From Prevotellaceae bacterium UBA4361 (GTDB taxonomy: Bacteria; Bacteroidota; Bacteroidia; Bacteroidales; Bacteroidaceae), in the NCBI GenBank assembly GCA_002393575.1, contig DGSN01000004.1, forward strand, positions 16,348-74,542: 58,195 nucleotides of DNA, given 5' to 3'. Position numbers and translations under genes: made by a program. Below are positions 1 to 7,686 of this stretch, in pieces. Under the pieces are notes generated by a model. It saw only the letters and a list, made by a program, of their open reading frames with translations. It had not been told where the DNA came from and made no database searches. How positions within the stretch are numbered: the first letter of the stretch is position 1; each line of letters opens with the position of its first letter.

Positions 1-205
1 TAATTGAGGTTTTTATCAGGGATTTTAAGGATTTAAAAGGATTATTAGAGAGTTAAAAATTAAAAAGTAAAAATGGGCTATCCAGTTGCTCATTTTAATT
101 TTTAACTTTTAATTTTTAATTTCCAAAGATTCTTAACTTACCAAGTTGTTCCTTGTCCTTTGTACTTTGTACTTAATTTAGGCTTTTCACTTCTCACCTT
201 AATCA
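1..205. repeat. Intergenic heptamer and low-complexity repeats
   Basis: No gene is seen. The stretch holds GGATTTTA/AGGATTTA strings (about 15-45), TTAAAAA/TTAAAAG heptamers in both orientations (about 50-120), and TTTGTAC/CCTTTGT strings (about 150-180). The same modules recur near 54.5-54.8 kb. It lies downstream of the minus-strand gene ending at 206, so it is that gene's 3' flank. Confidence 0.6.
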
Positions 206-3061
206 TCATCGACAGAGGAAGTTCACGACTGCTCCCATGAGTCGGTTGCGGCTTCTTGCGTCTGTGATGCTTTCGAGGGGAAAGCCGAAGGTGATGGCTT
301 TGTAGTCATTGCCATCGTATGCTACGGCTGCTGGTAGTCCGTTGGAGTAGGCAAGCATGGCGAATGCTCCTCCTGTTGGGCTGATGGCTTCGGGTTGGGG
401 CACAGCGTAGCTTTCGGGGTTCAATTCCCTGTAAATCTCAAAATTCAAACCTGAACCTGCGATTTGACGGATGGCTTTTGATGTTACTACGTTGCTGAGT
501 GTGGATTTGAGTGCAGGGCAATGTATTCCATTGTTCTTGAATAGATTGGCTCCACTCACGAACACGCGTCCACCTTCTTTGCAGAAGTTGTTGATGAGAT
601 TGGCGGTCATGCTGTTGAAGTTCTTCTGCACGCCGTATATTACATCCATCATCTTCACATGGCCGTAGTCGAGTTTTGCGTTCATCAAGGCAGATTCACT
701 ACACGACGTGAAGGAGTGGTTGCCAGTGAGCTGGATGCCTTTTCCGTGGAGGAATACGTAGTCGAAGGTGTTTCCCATCACTACTTTCCCTTCCAGTTCT
801 GAGCCGCTATAGCCCAGTCCTGTGGTTGATTCGGAACCGATGTTGGCACGGTCGAAGCTTATCTGTCTGCCGCAGAACCCTGCGTATGCTCCGTAGGGCA
901 CTCCTGGGTCGCTGTCGAGGTCGAAGCCTTGGCGGGTGTCGGTGTTGATTTCGGCTGGACCCGACAAGCGTGTGAATGCGTTCACTATCAGCACTGTTCC
1001 TTCGTTCTTCGATGCGTTGCACACGGAGAGTGTTTCGGATGGAAAGCTCTTTCCTCCTTTATTCAAGGCACACACGCGGAAGGAGTAGATTTTGTCTTTC
1101 ACGAGTTTCATGGTGAATGAATTTCCATGAACCACTCTTCCGTTGTCGAAATCGTCATATCCTTCTCGGGTATAGACCACGTAACTCGATGCGTTAGCGC
1201 TTGGTTCCAGTGGGTCGCGCTGTGGCTGCCAGCTGAGGGTTGCTTCGCTTTTGTTTTCGTTGAGGGTAATGGCAAAATCTTTCACGGGCAGCGGCTGGAT
1301 TACGAAGTCGCGGTCGTGCATCTCTGCCAGGTATTTCACGATGGTTTTATAGACCGACCTGCTGAAGTCGAACTTGAACTGTGGGTCATAGCCTTTTCGC
1401 ATGTCGGCAAAGTTCTGGTGTGAGAGCATTTCGAGAATGACGGATGGCACTTGTGGCATTCGTGTTTCGCCATAGTTCCTGTTCCAGAGTTTGCGGATTT
1501 GCCAGTTGTATTTCTTCAGGTCAATGTTCAGGTTGGCGAGTAGCATGTTGCAGAGGTCGCGACTCACATAGCGGTCGATGCCTGCATCCGTCTTGCCGTC
1601 GAAGAAGTTGGTGGAGCAGATGGAGAGGGAACCGACAAAGGTGTTGTCGGAGAAGTAGCCTGCATCGGTGTGGAATGCCATTGCCAATTCGAATGGCACT
1701 TTCCTGCCTTTGCTGTTCGGCATATACACGGAGCCGCCGCCTAATTCGTTGGTTGTCAATGGGCGACTGTTGATGTCGCTGTTGTAGTCGTTCCCTGTTG
1801 CGTATTTGTCGCACACGGTGTCGGGCATTCCTGCCCACTGCGTGCTGTAACGTGCTGCTTCTGCCCATCGTGGCAAACCGCTGGTTGTGCCTCCCGAATT
1901 TCTCAGGCTGCCACGAGCGATATTGCCCATGCCACCACCGAATCGCACTGCATCTGCTGACACGATGCCATTCTGTTTGCTCACGTTCGACAGCACCACC
2001 ATGCCGTAGTCGTGTTCGCCTGGGTCGAATTCAAATGTGCCGAGATACACCCATGTTCCTCCTCCCATTTGTTGGTTCACGCTGAATTCCGTGATGCCAC
2101 CTTTGTGGAAGATGGTGTAACGTGCATCCTTCACTGAGTTCTCAAAACTCTGATACGACACATAAACGGCATATTTCCCACCTTCTGGTATGTTGGGTAC
2201 CCATTGTGCGATGGTGGCATTCCGTTCCGAACTCACGCTCTGCACGTAGCGTGCTGTGCCATGCGTGAATGGATTCTCGCCAGCGTAATACACATTCTTT
2301 ATACGGGCAAAACCATACACTTCACTCGTGTGCCATTTGTATTTTGCACGTCGCTGTGCCACGTCCTCCAAGTAGAGCCCTTCGCGTTTCGGAGCATCGT
2401 TATCTACTATCACTTCGTTCCGTTGCCAGTCGCGTTCACGAGGAGTATAAACCACGGCTCCAGCATTTTCCAGCATAGGGATGATGAATGGAATCACAAA
2501 GGTTTGGCTGAACAAATCCTCGGTTGTGCAATAGAGTCGAGGGCGTTGCCATTCCCACACGCCTTTGTTTTCCTTGTATGTTTTCCCATGACTCTGCCAT
2601 AGCGAGATGTGAGTGCCGTCGAGTCCTTGCTGGATGTCGTAAGGTCGCGACAAGTTTGTCACCCACGGCTCTTCCTTGCTTTCGTATTCCCACCGCCTCG
2701 TCTTGTCTTTCTTTCCTTGTCGCATAGCATTAGGAATCAGTTCTTCGATGGCGTGCTGGTCTGTGACAATCGTCAATTTGTAGTGCTTGTATTTCTGAGG
2801 CAGCAGCTCCTTGAAGTTACGGTAGATTTGGTTCACCGCCTCCTCCGTAAAGAACTGCTCGCTGAATCCTCCTCCGCAGGTCAGACGTATGGTCTTGCTG
2901 TCATCATTCACCAAGCACGATTCCAGCGTGGAAGTGGGTGAGAGTCGAGCATCTACCCTGCTGTAGTTCTTCAGATAGTCGGAAAATATCTTTTGCAAGT
3001 TCTGTGCAGCGACGTTAAATGTAAATGCCGTTGCTAATATACAAATAATCAGTTTCTTCAC
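206..3061 (-). CDS. Secreted N-acetylmuramoyl-L-alanine amidase/golvesin-like protein ('xanthan lyase-like')
   Basis: A 951-residue exported protein that starts with GTG (3061) and a Sec signal peptide (about residues 1-19, ending VAAQ). A golvesin/xanthan-lyase-type beta domain spans about 250-375 and splits a zinc amidase_3-like region. Visible amidase elements are the AFHTDAG segment (about 465), with a His where the family has its zinc ligand, and SVILEMLSHQNFADM, which resembles the Glu-bearing C-terminal amidase motif. A fibronectin III module (about 600-690) and a C-terminal domain of unknown function (about 700-951) follow. Likely role: peptidoglycan or envelope hydrolysis in the periplasm or at the surface. 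Family members are often labelled xanthan lyase, but nothing here shows polysaccharide lyase activity. It is the last gene of a minus-strand pair with the gene at 3224. Confidence 0.75.
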   Translation of the reverse strand: MKKLIICILATAFTFNVAAQNLQKIFSDYLKNYSRVDARLSPTSTLESCLVNDDSKTIRLTCGGGFSEQFFTEEAVNQIYRNFKELLPQKYKHYKLTIVTDQHAIEELIPNAMRQGKKDKTRRWEYESKEEPWVTNLSRPYDIQQGLDGTHISLWQSHGKTYKENKGVWEWQRPRLYCTTEDLFSQTFVIPFIIPMLENAGAVVYTPRERDWQRNEVIVDNDAPKREGLYLEDVAQRRAKYKWHTSEVYGFARIKNVYYAGENPFTHGTARYVQSVSSERNATIAQWVPNIPEGGKYAVYVSYQSFENSVKDARYTIFHKGGITEFSVNQQMGGGTWVYLGTFEFDPGEHDYGMVVLSNVSKQNGIVSADAVRFGGGMGNIARGSLRNSGGTTSGLPRWAEAARYSTQWAGMPDTVCDKYATGNDYNSDINSRPLTTNELGGGSVYMPNSKGRKVPFELAMAFHTDAGYFSDNTFVGSLSICSTNFFDGKTDAGIDRYVSRDLCNMLLANLNIDLKKYNWQIRKLWNRNYGETRMPQVPSVILEMLSHQNFADMRKGYDPQFKFDFSRSVYKTIVKYLAEMHDRDFVIQPLPVKDFAITLNENKSEATLSWQPQRDPLEPSANASSYVVYTREGYDDFDNGRVVHGNSFTMKLVKDKIYSFRVCALNKGGKSFPSETLSVCNASKNEGTVLIVNAFTRLSGPAEINTDTRQGFDLDSDPGVPYGAYAGFCGRQISFDRANIGSESTTGLGYSGSELEGKVVMGNTFDYVFLHGKGIQLTGNHSFTSCSESALMNAKLDYGHVKMMDVIYGVQKNFNSMTANLINNFCKEGGRVFVSGANLFKNNGIHCPALKSTLSNVVTSKAIRQIAGSGLNFEIYRELNPESYAVPQPEAISPTGGAFAMLAYSNGLPAAVAYDGNDYKAITFGFPLESITDARSRNRLMGAVVNFLCR

Positions 3062-3223
3062 TTAAATTTACTGTGTTTAGCGTTTAGTGTTTTGTGTTTA
3101 GAGTTGAGCGTGAAGCGTGAAGAGAAGTACAAGGTACAATTTACAAAGTACAAATTCCGAAGCGTGTCCTTTGTCCTTTGTCCTTTGTTCTTTGTACTTA
3201 ATTGTGATTTTTCTCTTTTTCAC
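3062..3223. repeat. Heptamer repeat leader with terminal inverted strings
   Basis: Read on the minus strand this spacer runs from TACAAAG/AACAAAG/GACAAAG heptamers through a CACGCTTC string to TTCACGC and TAAACAC heptamers, ending directly at the GTG start at 3061. The module order and orientation match the insert in the addB-like gene (50766-51005). TACTT/AAGTA strings at both ends could pair as a hairpin. Confidence 0.65.
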
Positions 3224-4468
3224 TTACTTGTTTCCCAAGTATTTCACCTTATTATATCCTACGAGATGGTCGTATCTTTCTCCGAAAGGACGGTGGTAAA
3301 TATACACCCCGTATTCGTTTTCTGTCTGATAGAAGTCCCCTTCGCTTTGAGCCGTCTGTCCCACGTTGTCACCATCGTGTACAAACAGATATTGGTAGTT
3401 GTAAGAACCTTGCTTCAGAGGCATGGCTATTTCATACACGTGTTCCAGCAAGTTGTATTCCATCTTGTATTCGTCTGCCAGTCGTCCGTTGGTGAAGTCC
3501 CCGTGCAAATAGAGATTTCCACCAGGAATCTGAGGCATGGAGAGTCGGAAATGCGTGATGTAGTATTCACTTTCCCAAGCACTGTCAATGTCATTGGCGT
3601 TCCTCACGTAGTACCTGCCGTTTTGGTCTTGGTCATAAATGTAATTGATGCGCTGTGCATCCTCCATCACGAAAGCATGATAGTATGGCCTTTCGTATCG
3701 CATGGCTTCGATGCGCATGGTAGGCACATGGTCATCCAGCACCTCGAAGCGTCGGTATTCATTTCCTCCAGGGAAAATCAAGCTTTTGTTATGGTTGAAA
3801 ATCAAAGTGTTGGTCTTCAGATACGTAGGTTGCAGATTTTCCACATGGTTGTCCCAGCGGCGGTTTTGCACCACAACTGGCATCAACTCCGATTCGGGAT
3901 GATGTACCGTATAGGTGGAGTAGTTCACTTCGAACGACACTTGCTGGTGACTCTGATAGGTGTCGATGTCCGTGTTGCTCGACACGCTGATGTCGATACC
4001 CACTTTGGGTTCTACAATAGAAAAACAAGCCTGAGCAACAGGTTCATCGTCGCCATCCTCAAAAAACTCTACCCTGTAGTTGCCACTCACTTTCAGCTTC
4101 ACGTCGTCGTTTGGAATGCGGAGCGAATAGTGGTTGTAGAGCATGGCAGTGCTTGTCGAAGGCGAATAGTCCTCGATTCTCATGCCGTTGAACCCATCCA
4201 TATAGTCGCTTTCCAGCAAGTCCGAAGGCTCCCAGTCGGCATCGCAGTGCGTAATCTTGTATGTATATCTCACGTAGTTGTGTTGCAGGTCGTCGAAACT
4301 GATTTCCACCCAATTCGCCCCTCCAAGGTTCATCACAGGGTCCGAATCCCACAAACCGTCTATTTCCACGCGCAGTGATTTCAGGTTGTCGATGAACACC
4401 CCGTTTTCTTGAGCTTTGGCAGATACACAAGCTAACAGAATTGCAAATATGGAGAAAAATTTCATCAT
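3224..4468 (-). CDS. Type IX secretion system plug protein (DUF5103 family)
   Basis: A 414-residue exported protein with signal peptide MMKFFSIFAILLACVSAKAQ. The body has the family's order: an early beta domain with the NWVEISFDDLQHNYVRYTYK segment and the THCDADWEPSDLLESDYMDG block, then SIVEPKVGIDISV and RRFEVLDD. The family's plug function comes from work on the Flavobacterium T9SS translocon, where it closes the SprA channel. The sequence shows family membership, not activity. Two adjacent ATG codons (4468 and 4465) are possible starts. A promoter at 4497-4527 leaves a leader of only about 25 nt. No other T9SS gene is in the window, but GH43 and other secreted enzymes could be clients. 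Confidence 0.8.
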   Translation of the reverse strand: MMKFFSIFAILLACVSAKAQENGVFIDNLKSLRVEIDGLWDSDPVMNLGGANWVEISFDDLQHNYVRYTYKITHCDADWEPSDLLESDYMDGFNGMRIEDYSPSTSTAMLYNHYSLRIPNDDVKLKVSGNYRVEFFEDGDDEPVAQACFSIVEPKVGIDISVSSNTDIDTYQSHQQVSFEVNYSTYTVHHPESELMPVVVQNRRWDNHVENLQPTYLKTNTLIFNHNKSLIFPGGNEYRRFEVLDDHVPTMRIEAMRYERPYYHAFVMEDAQRINYIYDQDQNGRYYVRNANDIDSAWESEYYITHFRLSMPQIPGGNLYLHGDFTNGRLADEYKMEYNLLEHVYEIAMPLKQGSYNYQYLFVHDGDNVGQTAQSEGDFYQTENEYGVYIYHRPFGERYDHLVGYNKVKYLGNK

Positions 4469-4496
4469 AATAATCCAAATAACATTGAAAAGCGTA

Positions 4497-4527
4497 CAAA
4501 TTTAGGACTTTATTTTTTTTTATTCAA
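4497..4527 (-). promoter_or_regulatory. Bacteroidetes-type promoter for the DUF5103 gene
   Basis: On the minus strand, TTG (4527-4525) is followed by 20 bp and TAAATTTG (4504-4497), an exact TAnnTTTG -7 box. A plus-strand near-match, TAATTTCG (4538-4545), faces uxaB, so two divergent promoters are packed within about 50 bp. Confidence 0.7.
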
Positions 4528-4620
4528 GAAAAAAATGTAATTTCGCAACGAAAAATTTAATGAAGAACTTCGATTTATAATTATCTATCCATTAACTAAA
4601 TAATAACTATCGCAAGAAAA

Positions 4621-6093
4621 ATGAAAGCACTCAATTCCCGCACGGCACCTAAGAGCCATGCACCCGAGAGAATCATTCAGTTTGGAGAAGGCAATTTCCT
4701 CCGTTGTTTCGTTGACTGGATTATCTACAACATGAACCAGAAGACCGACTTCAATTCCTCCGTCGTTGTCGTTCAGCCTATCGAGCGCGGCATGGTGGAT
4801 TGGCTCAATGCACAGGACTGCCTTTACCACGTTAATCTTCAGGGTCGCCTCAATGGTGAGAAGGTGAACTCCCTCACCCGCATCGACTGCATCAGTCGTG
4901 CCCTCAACCCTTATACGCAGAACTCAGCCTTCCTCGCTTTGGCTGACCAGCCAGAGATTCGCTTCGTCATTTCCAACACCACTGAGGCTGGGATCGCCTT
5001 CGACCCCGCTTGCAAGCTCTCCGATGCACCTGCATCCAGCTACCCTGGCAAGCTCGTCCAGCTCCTCTATCGTCGTTTCCAGACATTCAAGGGCGACAAG
5101 ACAAAGGGACTCATCATCATGCCTTGCGAACTCATCTTCCTCAATGGTCACCACCTCAAGGAGTGCATCTACCAGTACATCGAGCTTTGGAAAGACGACT
5201 TCGGCAAGGACTACGAGAAGTTCAAGGAGTGGTTCACTAAGTACAACTACGTTTGCGCAACACTCGTTGACCGCATCGTTCCAGGTTTCCCTCGCAAGGA
5301 AATCGCAGAGATTCAGAAGAAGATATGCTATGCCGACAACCTCGTTGTTCAGGGCGAAATCTTCCACCTTTGGGTTATCGAGAAGCCAGAGAACATGTCC
5401 ATCGCAGCACTCCGCAAGGAATTCCCTGCTGAGAAGGCTGGTCTCCACGTGCTCATCGCTCCAAGCGAGAAGCCATACCACGAGCGCAAGGTCACACTCC
5501 TCAATGGTCCTCACACTGTTCTTTCCCCAGTCACCTACCTCTCAGGAGTCAACATCGTTCGCGATGCTTGCAACCACCCAGTGCTGGGCAAGTACATCCG
5601 CAAGGTGCAGTTCGAAGAGTTGATGGAAACACTCAACCTCCCAATGGACGAACTCAAGCAGTTCGCTACCGACGTGCTTGAGCGTTTCAACAACCCATAC
5701 GTTGACCATCAAGTGACGAGCATCATGCTCAACTCCTTCCCTAAGTACGAAACCCGCGACCTCCCAGGCGTGAAGATTTACCTCGAACGCAAGGGCGAAC
5801 TCCCTAAGGGACTCGTCTTCGGACTCGCAGCCATCATCACCTACTACAAGGGTGGTACTCGTGCCGACGGCGCACCAATCGAGCCAAACGATGCACCAGA
5901 AATCATGCAGCTCCTCAAGGACCTCTGGGCTACAGGCGACACGCAGCGCGTAGCTGAAGGCGTTCTCGCAGCAGAGAACATCTGGAAGGAAAACCTCAAC
6001 AACACCGTCCCTGGACTCACAGCCCTCGTGAAGGAATACCTTGACCTCATTCAGGAAAAGGGTATGCTCGAAGCAGTGAAGACCATCTTGTAA
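4621..6093 (+). CDS. uxaB: Tagaturonate reductase (altronate oxidoreductase)
   Basis: A 490-residue cytoplasmic enzyme of the polyol (mannitol) dehydrogenase family. It reduces D-tagaturonate to D-altronate with NADH in galacturonate catabolism. The N-terminal nucleotide-binding start (IIQFGEGNFLRCFVDWII, about 20-37) and the catalytic Lys-(x)5-Asn-x2-His signature (KVTLLNGPHT, about 290) are both visible. Length is normal for UxaB. The fructuronate reductase UxuB belongs to the same superfamily but has a different N-terminus, so tagaturonate is the preferred substrate call. It is followed after 91 bp by uxaC, forming a two-gene operon. Codons are strongly C-ending (ctc, atc, aac), more so than in the patatin gene, which suggests high expression. 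Confidence 0.88.
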   Translation: MKALNSRTAPKSHAPERIIQFGEGNFLRCFVDWIIYNMNQKTDFNSSVVVVQPIERGMVDWLNAQDCLYHVNLQGRLNGEKVNSLTRIDCISRALNPYTQNSAFLALADQPEIRFVISNTTEAGIAFDPACKLSDAPASSYPGKLVQLLYRRFQTFKGDKTKGLIIMPCELIFLNGHHLKECIYQYIELWKDDFGKDYEKFKEWFTKYNYVCATLVDRIVPGFPRKEIAEIQKKICYADNLVVQGEIFHLWVIEKPENMSIAALRKEFPAEKAGLHVLIAPSEKPYHERKVTLLNGPHTVLSPVTYLSGVNIVRDACNHPVLGKYIRKVQFEELMETLNLPMDELKQFATDVLERFNNPYVDHQVTSIMLNSFPKYETRDLPGVKIYLERKGELPKGLVFGLAAIITYYKGGTRADGAPIEPNDAPEIMQLLKDLWATGDTQRVAEGVLAAENIWKENLNNTVPGLTALVKEYLDLIQEKGMLEAVKTIL

Positions 6094-6109
6094 TCATTAA
6101 AATTATTTA

Positions 6110-6148
6110 GGAATGGGAATCATGGGTTCTTCCCATAATTCCCATTCC
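6110..6148 (+). promoter_or_regulatory. Hairpin in the uxaB-uxaC spacer
   Basis: Arms GGAATGGGAATCATGGG (6110-6126) and 6132-6148 pair over 17 positions with one C-A mismatch and a 5-nt loop. There is no U-tract, so it is not a simple terminator. It could stabilise the upstream message or tune the uxaB:uxaC ratio. More CCCATAATTCCCAT strings follow up to the uxaC start. Confidence 0.6.
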
Positions 6149-6184
6149 TCCCATTAACCCCATAATTCCCATAAAAACACCATC

Positions 6185-7594
6185 ATGAAAAAATTCATGG
6201 ACGAAAACTTCCTCCTGCAGAGCGAAACTGCAGAGAAGTTATACCACGAACATGCGGCAAAGATGCCGATTATCGACTACCACTGCCACCTCATCCCACA
6301 GCAGGTAGCAGAAGACAAGCATTTCTCATCCATCACGGAAGTGTGGCTCGGCGGCGACCACTACAAGTGGCGTGCCATGCGTTCCAACGGAGTGCCAGAA
6401 CGCTACTGCACAGGCAAGGACACCACCGACTGGGAGAAGTTCGAGAAGTGGGCAGAAACCGTGCCTTACACCTTCCGCAACCCTCTCTACCACTGGACTC
6501 ACCTCGAACTCAAGACCGCTTTCGGCATTGACAAGATACTCAATCCTCAGACCGCTCGCGAAATCTACGAAGAGGCCAACGAGAAAATCAAGAACGACCC
6601 ATCGCTCACCGCGCGTGGACTCATGCTCAAATACAACGTAGAGACCGTCTGCACCACCGACGACCCTGTTGACTCTCTTGAGTACCACATCAAGACCCGC
6701 GAATCGGGCTTCAAGGTGAAGATGCTCCCAACATGGCGACCAGACAAGGCAATGGCAGTCGAAGTGCCTGCCAATTTCCGTGCCTACGTCGAGAAGCTCG
6801 CCGAAGTGAGCGGAGTCAGCATCAGCAAGTTCCAGGACATGCTCGATGCCCTCCAGAAGCGTCACGACTTCTTCGCAGAGCAAGGCTGCAAGCTCTCCGA
6901 CCACGGCATCGAGGAGTTCTATGCAGAAGACTACACCGACGCTGAAATCAACGCCATCTTCGACAAGGTGTATGCAGGCAACGAGCTGACCCGCGAAGAA
7001 ATCCTCAAGTTCAAGTCGTGCATGATGATCAAGTTTGCAGAAATGGACTACGAGACCAGCTGGGCACAGCAGTTCCACTACGGAGCCATCCGCGACAACA
7101 ACACCAAGATGTTCAACCTCCTCGGTCCTGACACAGGTTTCGACTCCATCGGCCAGTTCACTACAGCCAAGGCCATGTCGAAGTTCCTCAACAAGCTCAC
7201 CATGGAAGGCAAGCTCACCAAGACCATCCTCTACTGCCTCAATCCATCCGACAACGAAGTCATCGCCACCATGCTCGGCAACTTCCAGGACGGTACTATT
7301 CCAGGCAAGATTCAGTTCGGTTCCGGTTGGTGGTTCCTCGACCAGAAGGACGGTATGCAGAAGCAGATGAACAGCCTCTCACTCCTCGGACTCCTCAGCC
7401 GATTCGTGGGTATGCTCACCGACTCCCGTTCCTTCCTCTCTTACCCTCGCCACGAGTATTTCCGCCGCATCATGTGCAACCTCATCGCTACCGATGTGGA
7501 GAACGGCGAAATCCCTTGCGAAGAGTGGGACCGTCTCTGCCAGATGGTAGAAGACATCTCTTACTACAACGCAAAGAACTACTTCCAGTTCTAA
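6185..7594 (+). CDS. uxaC: Glucuronate/galacturonate isomerase
   Basis: A 469-residue cytoplasmic enzyme that interconverts D-galacturonate and D-tagaturonate, and D-glucuronate and D-fructuronate. Family signatures: the metal-binding IIDYHCHLIPQQ (HxH at about 33-35), CTTDDPVDSLEYH (about 160), LPTWRPDKA (about 182), FGSGWWFLDQKDG (about 380) and LTDSRSFLSYPRHEYFRRI near the C-terminus. The length matches E. coli UxaC. With UxaB it gives the first two steps of uronate breakdown. The later enzymes (altronate dehydratase, KDG kinase, aldolase) are not in the window. The pair ends at a strong terminator. Confidence 0.95.
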   Translation: MKKFMDENFLLQSETAEKLYHEHAAKMPIIDYHCHLIPQQVAEDKHFSSITEVWLGGDHYKWRAMRSNGVPERYCTGKDTTDWEKFEKWAETVPYTFRNPLYHWTHLELKTAFGIDKILNPQTAREIYEEANEKIKNDPSLTARGLMLKYNVETVCTTDDPVDSLEYHIKTRESGFKVKMLPTWRPDKAMAVEVPANFRAYVEKLAEVSGVSISKFQDMLDALQKRHDFFAEQGCKLSDHGIEEFYAEDYTDAEINAIFDKVYAGNELTREEILKFKSCMMIKFAEMDYETSWAQQFHYGAIRDNNTKMFNLLGPDTGFDSIGQFTTAKAMSKFLNKLTMEGKLTKTILYCLNPSDNEVIATMLGNFQDGTIPGKIQFGSGWWFLDQKDGMQKQMNSLSLLGLLSRFVGMLTDSRSFLSYPRHEYFRRIMCNLIATDVENGEIPCEEWDRLCQMVEDISYYNAKNYFQF

Positions 7595-7625
7595 GCCACA
7601 ACATCATTCATACACACAGAAAAGC

Positions 7626-7666
7626 GAGAGAGGGTGTGTCAAGCCAGTTTTGACACACCCTCTCTC
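7626..7666. terminator. Strong bidirectional terminator between uxaC and GH2
   Basis: A perfect 16-bp stem (GAGAGAGGGTGTGTCA, 7626-7641, with 7651-7666) has a 9-nt loop and is followed by TGTTTTGTT. It sits between the convergent ends of uxaC (7594) and the GH2 gene (7687). Confidence 0.9.
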
Positions 7667-7686
7667 TGTTTTGTTATTGCACCTTC

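Noticed and set aside
3092..4378. Plus-strand frame (428 codons) opposite the DUF5103 gene
   Set aside because: Antisense shadow of a recognised family protein; its first part is translated repeat DNA.
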